From the NCBI GenBank assembly GCA_021831565.1, contig JAKBMM010000033.1, positions 1-34,181 on the forward strand: a stretch of DNA of 34,181 bases. Direction: 5' to 3'. Position 1 is the first letter of the stretch; each line of letters opens with the position of its first letter. The DNA comes from Planctomycetota bacterium (GTDB taxonomy: Bacteria; Planctomycetota; Phycisphaerae; WQYP01). Below, piece after piece: positions 23,162 through 34,181 of this stretch. The position numbers were made by a program, and so were the translations under genes. Under the pieces are notes generated by a model. The model worked only from the letters and a program-made list of their open reading frames with translations, made no database searches and was not told the DNA's origin.

Positions 23162-23782
23162 GTGGCCACCAAGGTTTATGTCGTGTTCTACAGCATGTAC
23201 GGCCATATCTGGAAAATGGCCGAGGCTATCGCCGCCGGCGCCCGCGAGGTTCCCCACACCGAGGTCAGTCTCTTTCAGACCCCGGAATTAGTCCCGCCGG
23301 AGACGCTCGAGAAAATGGGGGCCGCGGCGGCGCGTAAACAGTTTGCACATATTCCGGTGATCAAGCCCGACCAATTGGCCGAGGCGGATGCGCTGATCTT
23401 CGGCACACCGACTCGCTTTGGAAATATGGCCGCCCAGATGCGCCATTTGCTGGATCAGACAGGCCCGTTGTGGCTGCGGGGCGGCCTTATCGGAAAAGTC
23501 GGCGGAGTGTTTACCAGCACCGCCAGCCAGCACGGCGGCCAGGAAACCACCATCACCAGTTTCCACACTACGCTGCTGCATCACGGCATGGTGATTGTGG
23601 GAGCGCCTTATTCCGAGTCGCGTCTGCTAAATATGAATGAAATCACCGGCGGTTCGCCTTACGGCGCCACCACGCTGGCCGGCGCGCGAGGCGAACGCCA
23701 ACCGAGCGAAAACGAGCTGGCAATCGCCCGTTTCCAAGGCAAGCATACGGCCCAGGTCGCCGCGAAACTCGCGGCGCCGTAA
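23162..23782 (+). CDS. wrbA: WrbA-type NAD(P)H:quinone oxidoreductase (flavodoxin-like)
   Basis: An FMN-binding enzyme that reduces quinones by two electrons, protecting the cell from semiquinone and oxidative stress. The 206-residue protein shows the FMN phosphate loop ([17 protein letters not shown]), the [21 protein letters not shown] block and the WrbA signature [14 protein letters not shown]. Other family blocks are HHGMVIVG and [12 protein letters not shown]. The start is GTG at 23162, supported by AAGGAG 6 bases upstream and by the family's usual N-terminus (TKVYVVFYS). dnaE follows after 47 bases without a terminator, so the two may be co-transcribed, though they share no pathway. Confidence 0.96.
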   Translation: MATKVYVVFYSMYGHIWKMAEAIAAGAREVPHTEVSLFQTPELVPPETLEKMGAAAARKQFAHIPVIKPDQLAEADALIFGTPTRFGNMAAQMRHLLDQTGPLWLRGGLIGKVGGVFTSTASQHGGQETTITSFHTTLLHHGMVIVGAPYSESRLLNMNEITGGSPYGATTLAGARGERQPSENELAIARFQGKHTAQVAAKLAAP

Positions 23783-23829
23783 GAATTCATCTCAATAGCG
23801 GATTATTTTCCGAGCAGGGAGGCGCACGC

Positions 23830-26800
23830 ATGTCGAATCAAAATGATTCTTTTGTTCATTTGCACGGTCATTCGCATTATTCCCTGCTTGATGGCGGCGC
23901 TACAATCCCCGCACTATGCCGAAGGGCCGTCGAACTGGGCATGCCCGCCCTGGCGCTAACCGATCACGGAAACCTTTTCGGACTGGTGGAGTTCCATCAG
24001 GAAGCGAAGACAGCCGGCCTCAAACCGATCATCGGCTGCGAATTGTATGTCGCGCCCGGTTCCCGTTTTGATAGAGATGCCCATGGCATCGGCGATGCCG
24101 CCTATCATCTGGTGGTGCTGGCGAAAAATCAGGCTGGTTACCGAAATCTGCTCAAACTGGCCAGCCTGGCCTACCTGGAAGGTTTCTACTACCGCCCCCG
24201 CGTGGACAAGGAGCTATTGGCCCGCTACGCCGAGGGGTTGGTGGTCATCAACGGCCACCTAGGCACGGAAATAGCCGCGTGCCTGACGCGCAACGACTTA
24301 TCCGCCGCCGTAGGCGTGGCGGGACAGTACAAGGAAATGTTCGGTGATAATTTTTTTGTGGAATTGCAGAACCACGAAGATCCGGTCCAGATTGAACAGC
24401 TTCCGCGGCTCATGGAGGTGGCCCGCCGCGCCGGTTGCCCGGTGGTGGCCACCAACGATTACCACTACCTGCTGAAGGAAGATTACGACGCGCACGACGT
24501 GCTTTGCTGCATCAGCATGGGCAAAACGCTCGACGCGAAGGACCGCTTACGCTATTCCCGCCAGCTTTACCTGAAAAGCGCGCGGGAAATGCGGGCTGTT
24601 TTCAAGGACATGCCCGAAGCCTGCGACAATACCCTGAAAATCGCCGAAATGTGCGACCTGGATCTCGATTTTTCCCGGCGCCACGCCCCCGTTTTCACGC
24701 CGCCGGCCGATACGAAAACCAACCGGCCAACCACGGCCGACGATTATCTTCGGCAGTTGTGCGAGCAGGGAGTCAGCCGGCGCTATGGCCGGTTCAACGA
24801 CATACTTCACCGGCGATTGGAGCAGGAGCTCAAAGTTATCCAGGATAAGGGCTTTTCCAGCTACTTTCTGATCGTATGGGACTTCTGCAATTACGCCCGG
24901 CAGAACGGCATACCGGTCGGCGCCAGGGGTTCGGGTGTGGGCACGCTGGTGGGTTACGCGCTGGAACTCTGCGACGTGGATCCTATCCGCTACGACCTGC
25001 TTTTCGAGCGGTTCATGGACCCGAGCCGTTCGGAAATGCCCGACATCGACATTGACATCTGCCAGGAAGGCCGGGCGAAAGTTATTGAATACGTCCGGCA
25101 AAAATACGGCAATGTATCGCAGATCATCACTTTTTCCACGCTGGGGGCCAAGGCGGCCATTAAGGACGTCGGGCGCGTGCTGGGCATGCCCCTGCCGGAA
25201 GTGGACAGAATTACCAAGCTGATTCCCGGTGGCATAGGCGTAACACTGGAAAGCGCCTTGCAGACGGCCGATCTTAAAAAACTTTACCAGGAAGATCCCA
25301 ATGTCACACGATTGATTGACATAGCCCGGCGCCTGGAAGGCCTGTGCCGCAACGCCGGCATGCACGCCGCGGGCGTGATCGTCTGCGACAAACCGATCGA
25401 TCAGGTGGTTCCGCTGTACAAAAATGGGACCGACGTCATGACGCAGTGGGATGGGCCGACGTGTGAAAAGGCCGGCCTGCTGAAAATAGACTTTTTAGGC
25501 CTGCGCACGCTGACCATTCTGGAACGGGCGCTGCAACTGATCGAAAAAGACTTCGCCGGTGGTTTGCCTCCGCGCCACACGTGGGACGACAAGCAGGGCG
25601 GGGAAGATTCTCCCATCGCGGTCCCTCATCCGGTCCTGCAGGGTCGCCCCGGTCGCATCGACCTGGAGAAAATCGATCTGGCCGATCCGCGGATCTACCG
25701 GCACATTTTCCAGAAGGGTCGGACGAAGGGTGTTTTTCAGTTTGAATCGCCGGGTATGCGCGAGCTGCTGATCCGGATGAAACCCGACCGCATTGAGGAC
25801 CTGATCGCCGCCAATGCCCTGTTTCGTCCTGGCCCGATGGAATTGATTCCCGATTATTGCGCCCGCAAGCATTCGCGCCAGCAGGTTCCAGAGGTTCACC
25901 CGATCATGGACAAAATCCTGTCGGAAACCTACGGCATCATGGTGTACCAGGAACAGGTGATGCGGATATTCAACCAGCTTGGCAATATTCCGCTGGCCCG
26001 AGCCTACAAGATTATCAAGGCCATCAGCAAAAAACACACCGCCGTCATCGCGGCGGAAAGGCAGCATTTCATTGACGGCGCCGCCGGCAACGGCATTGAT
26101 CGGGAATCGGCCGGACGAATATTCGCTCTGATCGAAGAATTCGGCAAGTACGGTTTTAACAAAAGCCATTCCACCCGCTACGCCCACGTGGCGTTTGAGA
26201 CGGCGTACCTGAAAACCTACTTTCCGCTGCAATACATGGCCGCCCTGCTCACCTTTGAAATGACCGATCAATCCAAAACCACCGAATACATTGAGGAATG
26301 CCGTTTCCTGCCACGAGCCGACGGGCGCGTAGGCATTGCCATTCTGCCGCCGGACATCAATAAAAGCATCGCCGATTTCAGCGTGGTGGAAGGAACCATC
26401 CGCTTCGGCCTAGCCGCGGTCAAGGGAGTGGGCGAAAAGGCGGTTGAGGCGATCCTGGCGGCGCGGGGCGATTCGGCTGGCGGCGCCGGCAAACCGTTCA
26501 CCAGTCTCCATGATTTCTGCGAACGGGTGGATCTGCGGGTGGTCAACAAATCGGTTCTGGAGGCGCTGATTAAATGCGGCGCATTTGATTCGCTGCATGC
26601 CAACCGTGCCGCCGTTCTGGCCGCGGTGGAACACGCCGTCCAAGTGGGAGGAGCGGCGCAGGAAGCGCGGCGCGCGGGTCAGGAAAGCCTCTTTGGCGGC
26701 GGTGGCCCCGCAGCGAGGGTTGATTTCAAGCTGCCAGCGGCGCCGGAATGGACGTCCTCCCAGAAAATGACCCATGAAAAGGCCGCGCTGGGCTTTTACG

Positions 26801-27486
26801 TCACAAGCCATCCGCTGCGCGACGTGGAAAACGTGCTGGTCCATTTCACCACGCTGGATAGTCAGACTATTTTGGAAGCGCCGGATCGCCGGGAGGGCAT
26901 CGTTGGCGGTCTGATTTCCAAAGTCAATCTGATGATCGCCCGCACGGGAGCGCGGGCCGGCCAGAAATGGGCGACCCTGATTATCGAAGACCTGCACGGC
27001 ACGCTCAAGGCGCTGGTTTTTTCCAACGAATACCAGCGATACGCCGGCCAATTGGCGCCGGAGGCGATCCTGTTTTTCCGCGGCGCCGTGGACCGGTCGC
27101 GTGAACAGCCGTGTTTCCGCGTTACTGAAATATTCACGCCGCGCCAAATTGTCGAAAAGCTCGCCAGTGAAGTGGTGTTGGTCGCCCCGGCTTCGGCCAT
27201 GGAGCCAACCGCGGTGGATAAACTCGACCAGGTTCTACGCCGGCACGCCGGCGGTCGCGTAGCGGTGAAAATGGATTTGCTCGATGAAAGCCAACAGCCG
27301 GCGCTTAGAACCATCCTGGACCTTCGCCGGAAAATTGTAATGACTCCACAGGCCGAAGAAGATTTGCGCTCCGTTTTTTCCGGTCTGTCTCTTCTCTGGC
27401 GCGGACCCGGTTCACCGCAGGAGTATTTCTCAAAAGTTCCGCCGGATGCGGAATCTGGAACCAAGGTTCCAAGAGCAAGCTCGTGA
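23830..27486 (+). CDS. dnaE: DNA polymerase III alpha subunit (replicative polymerase)
   Basis: The catalytic subunit of the chromosomal replicase. The 1218-residue protein starts with a PHP domain (FVHLHGHSHYSLLDGG, residues 8-21). The polymerase core has catalytic aspartates 405 and 407 in MPDIDIDIC and 554 in KIDFLGLRTL. The finger block PGPMELIPDYCARK and the helix-hairpin-helix region follow. The C-terminal OB domain is about residues 1020-1110 (GGLISKVNLMIARTG, WATLIIEDLHG). It is slightly longer than the E. coli protein (1160), partly through an insertion of about 40 residues at about 577-620. The PHP metal-binding histidines look retained, so proofreading within the subunit is conceivable. 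The ATG has GGGAGG 8 bases upstream. The gene ends at a strong intrinsic terminator. Confidence 0.97.
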   Translation: MSNQNDSFVHLHGHSHYSLLDGGATIPALCRRAVELGMPALALTDHGNLFGLVEFHQEAKTAGLKPIIGCELYVAPGSRFDRDAHGIGDAAYHLVVLAKNQAGYRNLLKLASLAYLEGFYYRPRVDKELLARYAEGLVVINGHLGTEIAACLTRNDLSAAVGVAGQYKEMFGDNFFVELQNHEDPVQIEQLPRLMEVARRAGCPVVATNDYHYLLKEDYDAHDVLCCISMGKTLDAKDRLRYSRQLYLKSAREMRAVFKDMPEACDNTLKIAEMCDLDLDFSRRHAPVFTPPADTKTNRPTTADDYLRQLCEQGVSRRYGRFNDILHRRLEQELKVIQDKGFSSYFLIVWDFCNYARQNGIPVGARGSGVGTLVGYALELCDVDPIRYDLLFERFMDPSRSEMPDIDIDICQEGRAKVIEYVRQKYGNVSQIITFSTLGAKAAIKDVGRVLGMPLPEVDRITKLIPGGIGVTLESALQTADLKKLYQEDPNVTRLIDIARRLEGLCRNAGMHAAGVIVCDKPIDQVVPLYKNGTDVMTQWDGPTCEKAGLLKIDFLGLRTLTILERALQLIEKDFAGGLPPRHTWDDKQGGEDSPIAVPHPVLQGRPGRIDLEKIDLADPRIYRHIFQKGRTKGVFQFESPGMRELLIRMKPDRIEDLIAANALFRPGPMELIPDYCARKHSRQQVPEVHPIMDKILSETYGIMVYQEQVMRIFNQLGNIPLARAYKIIKAISKKHTAVIAAERQHFIDGAAGNGIDRESAGRIFALIEEFGKYGFNKSHSTRYAHVAFETAYLKTYFPLQYMAALLTFEMTDQSKTTEYIEECRFLPRADGRVGIAILPPDINKSIADFSVVEGTIRFGLAAVKGVGEKAVEAILAARGDSAGGAGKPFTSLHDFCERVDLRVVNKSVLEALIKCGAFDSLHANRAAVLAAVEHAVQVGGAAQEARRAGQESLFGGGGPAARVDFKLPAAPEWTSSQKMTHEKAALGFYVTSHPLRDVENVLVHFTTLDSQTILEAPDRREGIVGGLISKVNLMIARTGARAGQKWATLIIEDLHGTLKALVFSNEYQRYAGQLAPEAILFFRGAVDRSREQPCFRVTEIFTPRQIVEKLASEVVLVAPASAMEPTAVDKLDQVLRRHAGGRVAVKMDLLDESQQPALRTILDLRRKIVMTPQAEEDLRSVFSGLSLLWRGPGSPQEYFSKVPPDAESGTKVPRASS

Positions 27487-27495
27487 AGCGCCGCA

Positions 27496-27528
27496 CAATT
27501 CCGGGGGCTAAGAGCGGAATTGCTTTTT
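27496..27528 (+). terminator. Intrinsic terminator of dnaE
   Basis: CAATTCCG (27496-27503) and CGGAATTG (27515-27522) form a perfect 8-bp stem with an 11-base loop, followed by CTTTTT (27523-27528). It begins 10 bases after the dnaE stop codon. Confidence 0.85.
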
Positions 27529-27619
27529 GGCGCGGCCGGCGTGTTCCCGCAGCAGGAATTATTTTCGAGAACCGGTCCGGCCGCGGCGCGGATGACCCCG
27601 CAACCCGCCGCTGTTTCGG

Positions 27620-30211
27620 CTACAACTTGACGTTGAGCAGATTTCCCCGGGTATCGTAAACTTCCATCAGCACGGCGTCGCCCGGCAAAGCGGGGTCGGA
27701 GAGCACGTGAATCTGTTTGTTAATCGTGTTCTCCAGTTCGACGAGCCGCCGGCGTTTGCGGTTGAGAAGATACGCGGCGACCGATGAATGAACCCGCGCT
27801 TCAATACGAACCGCGTCGCGGTGCAACGCCCCGGCGGCCAGGCGGCGGAGCACGTCCAGCGAAACGCTTTCCGGGTTTTTAATCAGCGCGGCGCCGTGGC
27901 AATACGGGCAATCCTGGTAAATGCCGCGTTTGAGGCTCGGTTTGACGCGTTGACGGGTCATCTCAATCATGCAGAACTGGCTCATCCGCAGCACTTTGGT
28001 TTTGGCGCGGTCCTGCTTGAGCTGATCCCGCAGCAAACGTTCAATATCGCGCTTGTGGCGATCCTCGCGCATGTCGATTAAGTCGATCACGATCACGCCG
28101 CCGAGGTCTCGAAGCCGCAGTTGCCGGCAAATCTCCTGGACGGCGTCTTTGTTGATGTTGTAAGAGGTAAGCTCGGCATCGCGGTGTTCGCGATAACGGC
28201 CGGAATTCACGTCAATGGCGACGAGAGCCTCGGTGGAGTCAATCACCAGCGAGCCGCCGTTGGACATTTCCACCCGGCGGGCGTTGATCTTTTCAATTTC
28301 CTGCTCCACGTTGTGGCGCTGGAACAGCGGCAGGGCGTCGGAATATACACTTACCATTTCCGCCGAGCGCGGGCTGACGATCGATAAAAATTCGCGAACC
28401 CGCTCGGCGACGGCGGCGTCATCCACCAGAATTCGGTCCATGTCGTGGACAACCAGATCACGAATGGTGCGGATCACCAGATCGCTTTCCTGATAAAGCT
28501 CCACCGGAGCGGGCAGAGTTTCCAGCCGATGAGCGATGCGTTTCCACAGCCGTACCAGATAATGCAGATCCTGCTGGAGTTCCCGGCGAGTCCGGTCGAT
28601 GCCCGCCGTGCGGATGATAAAACCGAGATTGTGCGGCGGATCGAGTTCCTGGAGTATTTTTTTCAAGGCGCGACGCTGGTCGATATTCTCAATCTTACGG
28701 GATACACCAAGTTGGCTCATGCCGGGCATCATCACGAGGTAGCGCCCCGGTACGCTGATGTAGCTGGTGAGCGTGGGTCCTTTGTTGCCAATACCTTCCT
28801 TAGTGACCTGGACGATGATTTCCTGCCCGCGCCGCAGGCACTGCTGAATAGGCGGGCGACTGTGGCGCGGTGTTTTACGACCAACCTTTTCCATGGGCAA
28901 AATGTGGTCCTGATCGACCCGCAGGTCCGCGGCTTCCAGCAGTTCATCGGCCAGTTGCGGGTATATGTCGCCGTAGACGCCCTCCGGGGCTTCCCGTTCG
29001 TCATCACCGGACGGCGCCGTATTGTCAGGGGATTCTCCGGCGGCAGGTTTATGCGCGCCGGTGGCGGGACGCCCCGCACGACCGGCATGGCCGGGAAAAT
29101 ATTGCGGGTGCAGATCGCTGATGTGCAGAAAGCCGTTCCGGCCAATACCGAAGTCAATAAATGCCGCTTGAATGGACGGCTCCACGTTGAGCACCCGGCC
29201 CTTATAGATATTGCCGACGTGTAATTCCGTGCTGGTTCGTTCGACGTAAAGTTCTTCGAGCCGCCCCTGGCAAATGACGGCGATGCGGACTTCGTCTTTT
29301 TCCTGCGCATTGATGAGCATTTGTCGCGGCGGGCCTTGCTGACGGCCGCGGGCGGGTTCGATCGCGCTCTCTTGCGCCGCGGAAATCGCGTCCGCTGCAC
29401 CGGCCGGGGCTACTGCGGGCGTATCGTTGGTTGCCAATACCGGCGGGTCCGGCGCCGGTACGCTTCCCTCGTGAGAATACAAGCCGACTTCCATGGCCGG
29501 CTCAAAAATTCCCTCATTGTCCACGGGAGCGGTTGGATTGATGGTATTCGGCAAAGTTGGGGCGGTGGCGTTTTCGCGCACACCTGTTACCGGCCGCGAT
29601 TCCACCTCGGACGGAACCTTTGGATTCAGGTCCGAACCGGGCGGCCGCGCGGGAACCCCGGGAACCACCGGAGGTTCGCCGGCAGGAGGTACGGTGCTGG
29701 GACGAAACTGATGGCGAACGCGACCGCCCCCTCCAAACGAGCGACGGCCAAAGTGGCGTGTCGTTCCCGGAGCGGCCCGCGCCACGACTCTTCCCGCGCC
29801 GGGACGATGCGTCAAAGTCTCCCCGCTGACGATTTGCGGCTTATCTGCCGACGTAACGGGATGATCGACGGGTTTCCACACCGCGCTTGCGGATTCATCC
29901 GGTGCGGGAACGACATGCGGTTCCGCAATCACAGTCGACGCCACCGGCGGGCGCGCAGGAGTTTCCCGTACCGATGATTCTCGTGTTGACCGGGATTCTC
30001 CCGTGGGACCGGTTGCCTGCGGTACGACGGATACCGATTGATTCTGGGACCTGCTCCCCCCTGGGCCGCGTCCGCGCCGCCCGCGCCCCCGACCGCCGCG
30101 GCGGCGCCGCGGCCGTCCCTGTGCGGAGTGGCGGCCTGTCTGAGAATCCACCGGTGAATCCGCGGATGGGCCGGCGGTCGCACCGGAAGCGGAGCCTTTC
30201 TCCACAGCCAT
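27620..30211 (-). CDS. Ribonuclease E/G family protein with long disordered N-terminal extension
   Basis: Endoribonuclease for mRNA decay and rRNA processing. The conserved part begins at Met298 (MLINAQEKDEVRIAVICQG). An S1 domain follows (GNIYKGRVLNVEPSIQAAFIDFG), interrupted by an insertion of about 90 residues. The catalytic domain holds Asp667 in IDVNSG and Asp710/Asp713 in IDLIDM, and the zinc-link cysteines are Cys768 and Cys771 (CPYC). Residues 1-297 are Pro-, Arg-, Gly- and Ala-rich, with an RRRRGGRGRGRRGRG stretch near residue 36, so likely disordered and RNA-binding. In E. coli RNase E the disordered scaffold is C-terminal. The start at 30211 lacks a clear ribosome site. Because the extension stays open with similar composition throughout, I keep it, but initiation at Met298 cannot be excluded. 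RNase E or G cannot be decided. Confidence 0.9.
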   Translation of the reverse strand: MAVEKGSASGATAGPSADSPVDSQTGRHSAQGRPRRRRGGRGRGRRGRGPGGSRSQNQSVSVVPQATGPTGESRSTRESSVRETPARPPVASTVIAEPHVVPAPDESASAVWKPVDHPVTSADKPQIVSGETLTHRPGAGRVVARAAPGTTRHFGRRSFGGGGRVRHQFRPSTVPPAGEPPVVPGVPARPPGSDLNPKVPSEVESRPVTGVRENATAPTLPNTINPTAPVDNEGIFEPAMEVGLYSHEGSVPAPDPPVLATNDTPAVAPAGAADAISAAQESAIEPARGRQQGPPRQMLINAQEKDEVRIAVICQGRLEELYVERTSTELHVGNIYKGRVLNVEPSIQAAFIDFGIGRNGFLHISDLHPQYFPGHAGRAGRPATGAHKPAAGESPDNTAPSGDDEREAPEGVYGDIYPQLADELLEAADLRVDQDHILPMEKVGRKTPRHSRPPIQQCLRRGQEIIVQVTKEGIGNKGPTLTSYISVPGRYLVMMPGMSQLGVSRKIENIDQRRALKKILQELDPPHNLGFIIRTAGIDRTRRELQQDLHYLVRLWKRIAHRLETLPAPVELYQESDLVIRTIRDLVVHDMDRILVDDAAVAERVREFLSIVSPRSAEMVSVYSDALPLFQRHNVEQEIEKINARRVEMSNGGSLVIDSTEALVAIDVNSGRYREHRDAELTSYNINKDAVQEICRQLRLRDLGGVIVIDLIDMREDRHKRDIERLLRDQLKQDRAKTKVLRMSQFCMIEMTRQRVKPSLKRGIYQDCPYCHGAALIKNPESVSLDVLRRLAAGALHRDAVRIEARVHSSVAAYLLNRKRRRLVELENTINKQIHVLSDPALPGDAVLMEVYDTRGNLLNVKL

Positions 30212-30522
30212 GGACGGCGAGGCTTCGCTACCGGTAATGGACCAACTCCGTCGGGATGGTTCGATTTCTTCTATGCTGATGCGCCAACCTCGTTAAGCGT
30301 CTATTCCACCTTAATTATTGCCGTGGACGGCCGGTTACGTTCCACCCACATCATAGAATTATATTTGTTCGCCTTGGACAAGTCCATACATTCGGAAATC
30401 GGCAATCCCGGCTCGGTCTTGTCCGTGGGGCGTGTGTCTATGGGACAAGAATGCTGTAGAGCCAGGGCGGATAAACTGCTAGAATCATATCGTTATTTTC
30501 ACTGGCGATAACGGGGACATTC
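30212..30522. other. Divergent region between the RNase E/G gene and secA
   Basis: 311 bases. The heptamer GGACAAG occurs at 30376-30382 and 30443-30449, and its complement CTTGTCC at 30418-30424, so the middle copy can pair with either neighbour. A TAGAAT -10-like box lies at 30480-30485, and another at 30354-30359, but neither has a good -35 box. A 62-codon frame (30323-30511) ends just before secA but lacks a ribosome site. Confidence 0.4.

Positions 30523-34181
<3,659 letters not shown>

Noticed and set aside
27531-27585. Inverted repeat CGCGGCCGG / CCGGCCGCG after the dnaE terminator
   Set aside because: It is a 9-bp GC-only match 37 bases apart without a T-run on either strand, and chance is likely in this composition.
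30323-30511. 62-codon frame ending 11 bases before secA, in the position of a SecM-like secretion monitor
   Set aside because: It would start at GTG with no ribosome site, has no signal peptide or recognisable arrest sequence, and its composition looks random.

Overview
The window is a GC-rich, densely packed bacterial chromosomal segment. Most genes are housekeeping genes, interspersed with carbohydrate-active enzymes. Several features point to Planctomycetota, plausibly the Phycisphaerae side: an ISAzo13/Rhodopirellula-type transposase tail at the left edge, a fused 3-dehydroquinate dehydratase-shikimate dehydrogenase, an RNase E/G with a long N-terminal extension, an unusually long SecA, and secreted glycan-degrading enzymes. 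This placement is inferred from gene content and was not computed.

Left part (1-9.5 kb). The transposase tail converges on argJ (minus). A leader region with a strong minus-strand terminator-like hairpin and a separate long palindrome separates argJ from a large secreted glycoside hydrolase family 2 protein (plus). Next come three tandem small heat-shock proteins (Hsp20) preceded by a good sigma-54 type promoter. A Tat-exported right-handed beta-helix protein (minus) faces them. It is divergent from a polytopic membrane protein of unknown function (plus) that has a 12-bp-arm palindrome just upstream of its start.

Middle part (9.5-20 kb). A minus-strand gene train runs, in transcription order, NfeD1b-like protease/membrane protein, short NfeD protein, nfo (endonuclease IV), aroDE fusion, FIST-domain protein and CYTH-domain protein. 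The last two are separated by a 166-bp nested inverted-repeat element whose arm contains the stop codon of the FIST gene. Divergent from it runs a plus-strand train: GH20 hexosaminidase-like enzyme, PfkB-family sugar kinase, and RNA 2',3'-cyclic phosphodiesterase (thpR).

Right part (20-34.2 kb). ilvB-ilvN (branched-chain amino acid synthesis, minus) has a recognisable sigma-70 type promoter. Upstream of it lies a very small basic protein gene with a strong ribosome binding site. wrbA and dnaE (plus) follow, and dnaE ends in a clear intrinsic terminator. An RNase E/G-family gene (minus) then converges on dnaE and diverges from secA (plus). secA runs off the window's right edge inside its zinc-binding SEC-C tail.

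I saw no tRNA, rRNA, CRISPR array, prophage or defence island. I did not find a clear new multi-gene system. The most interesting signals are the nested palindromic element at about 10.3 kb, the sigma-54 linked Hsp20 triplet, the NfeD1b protein that appears to lack its serine nucleophile, the disordered extension and S1 insertion of the RNase E/G protein, and the small basic ORF near 22.9 kb.
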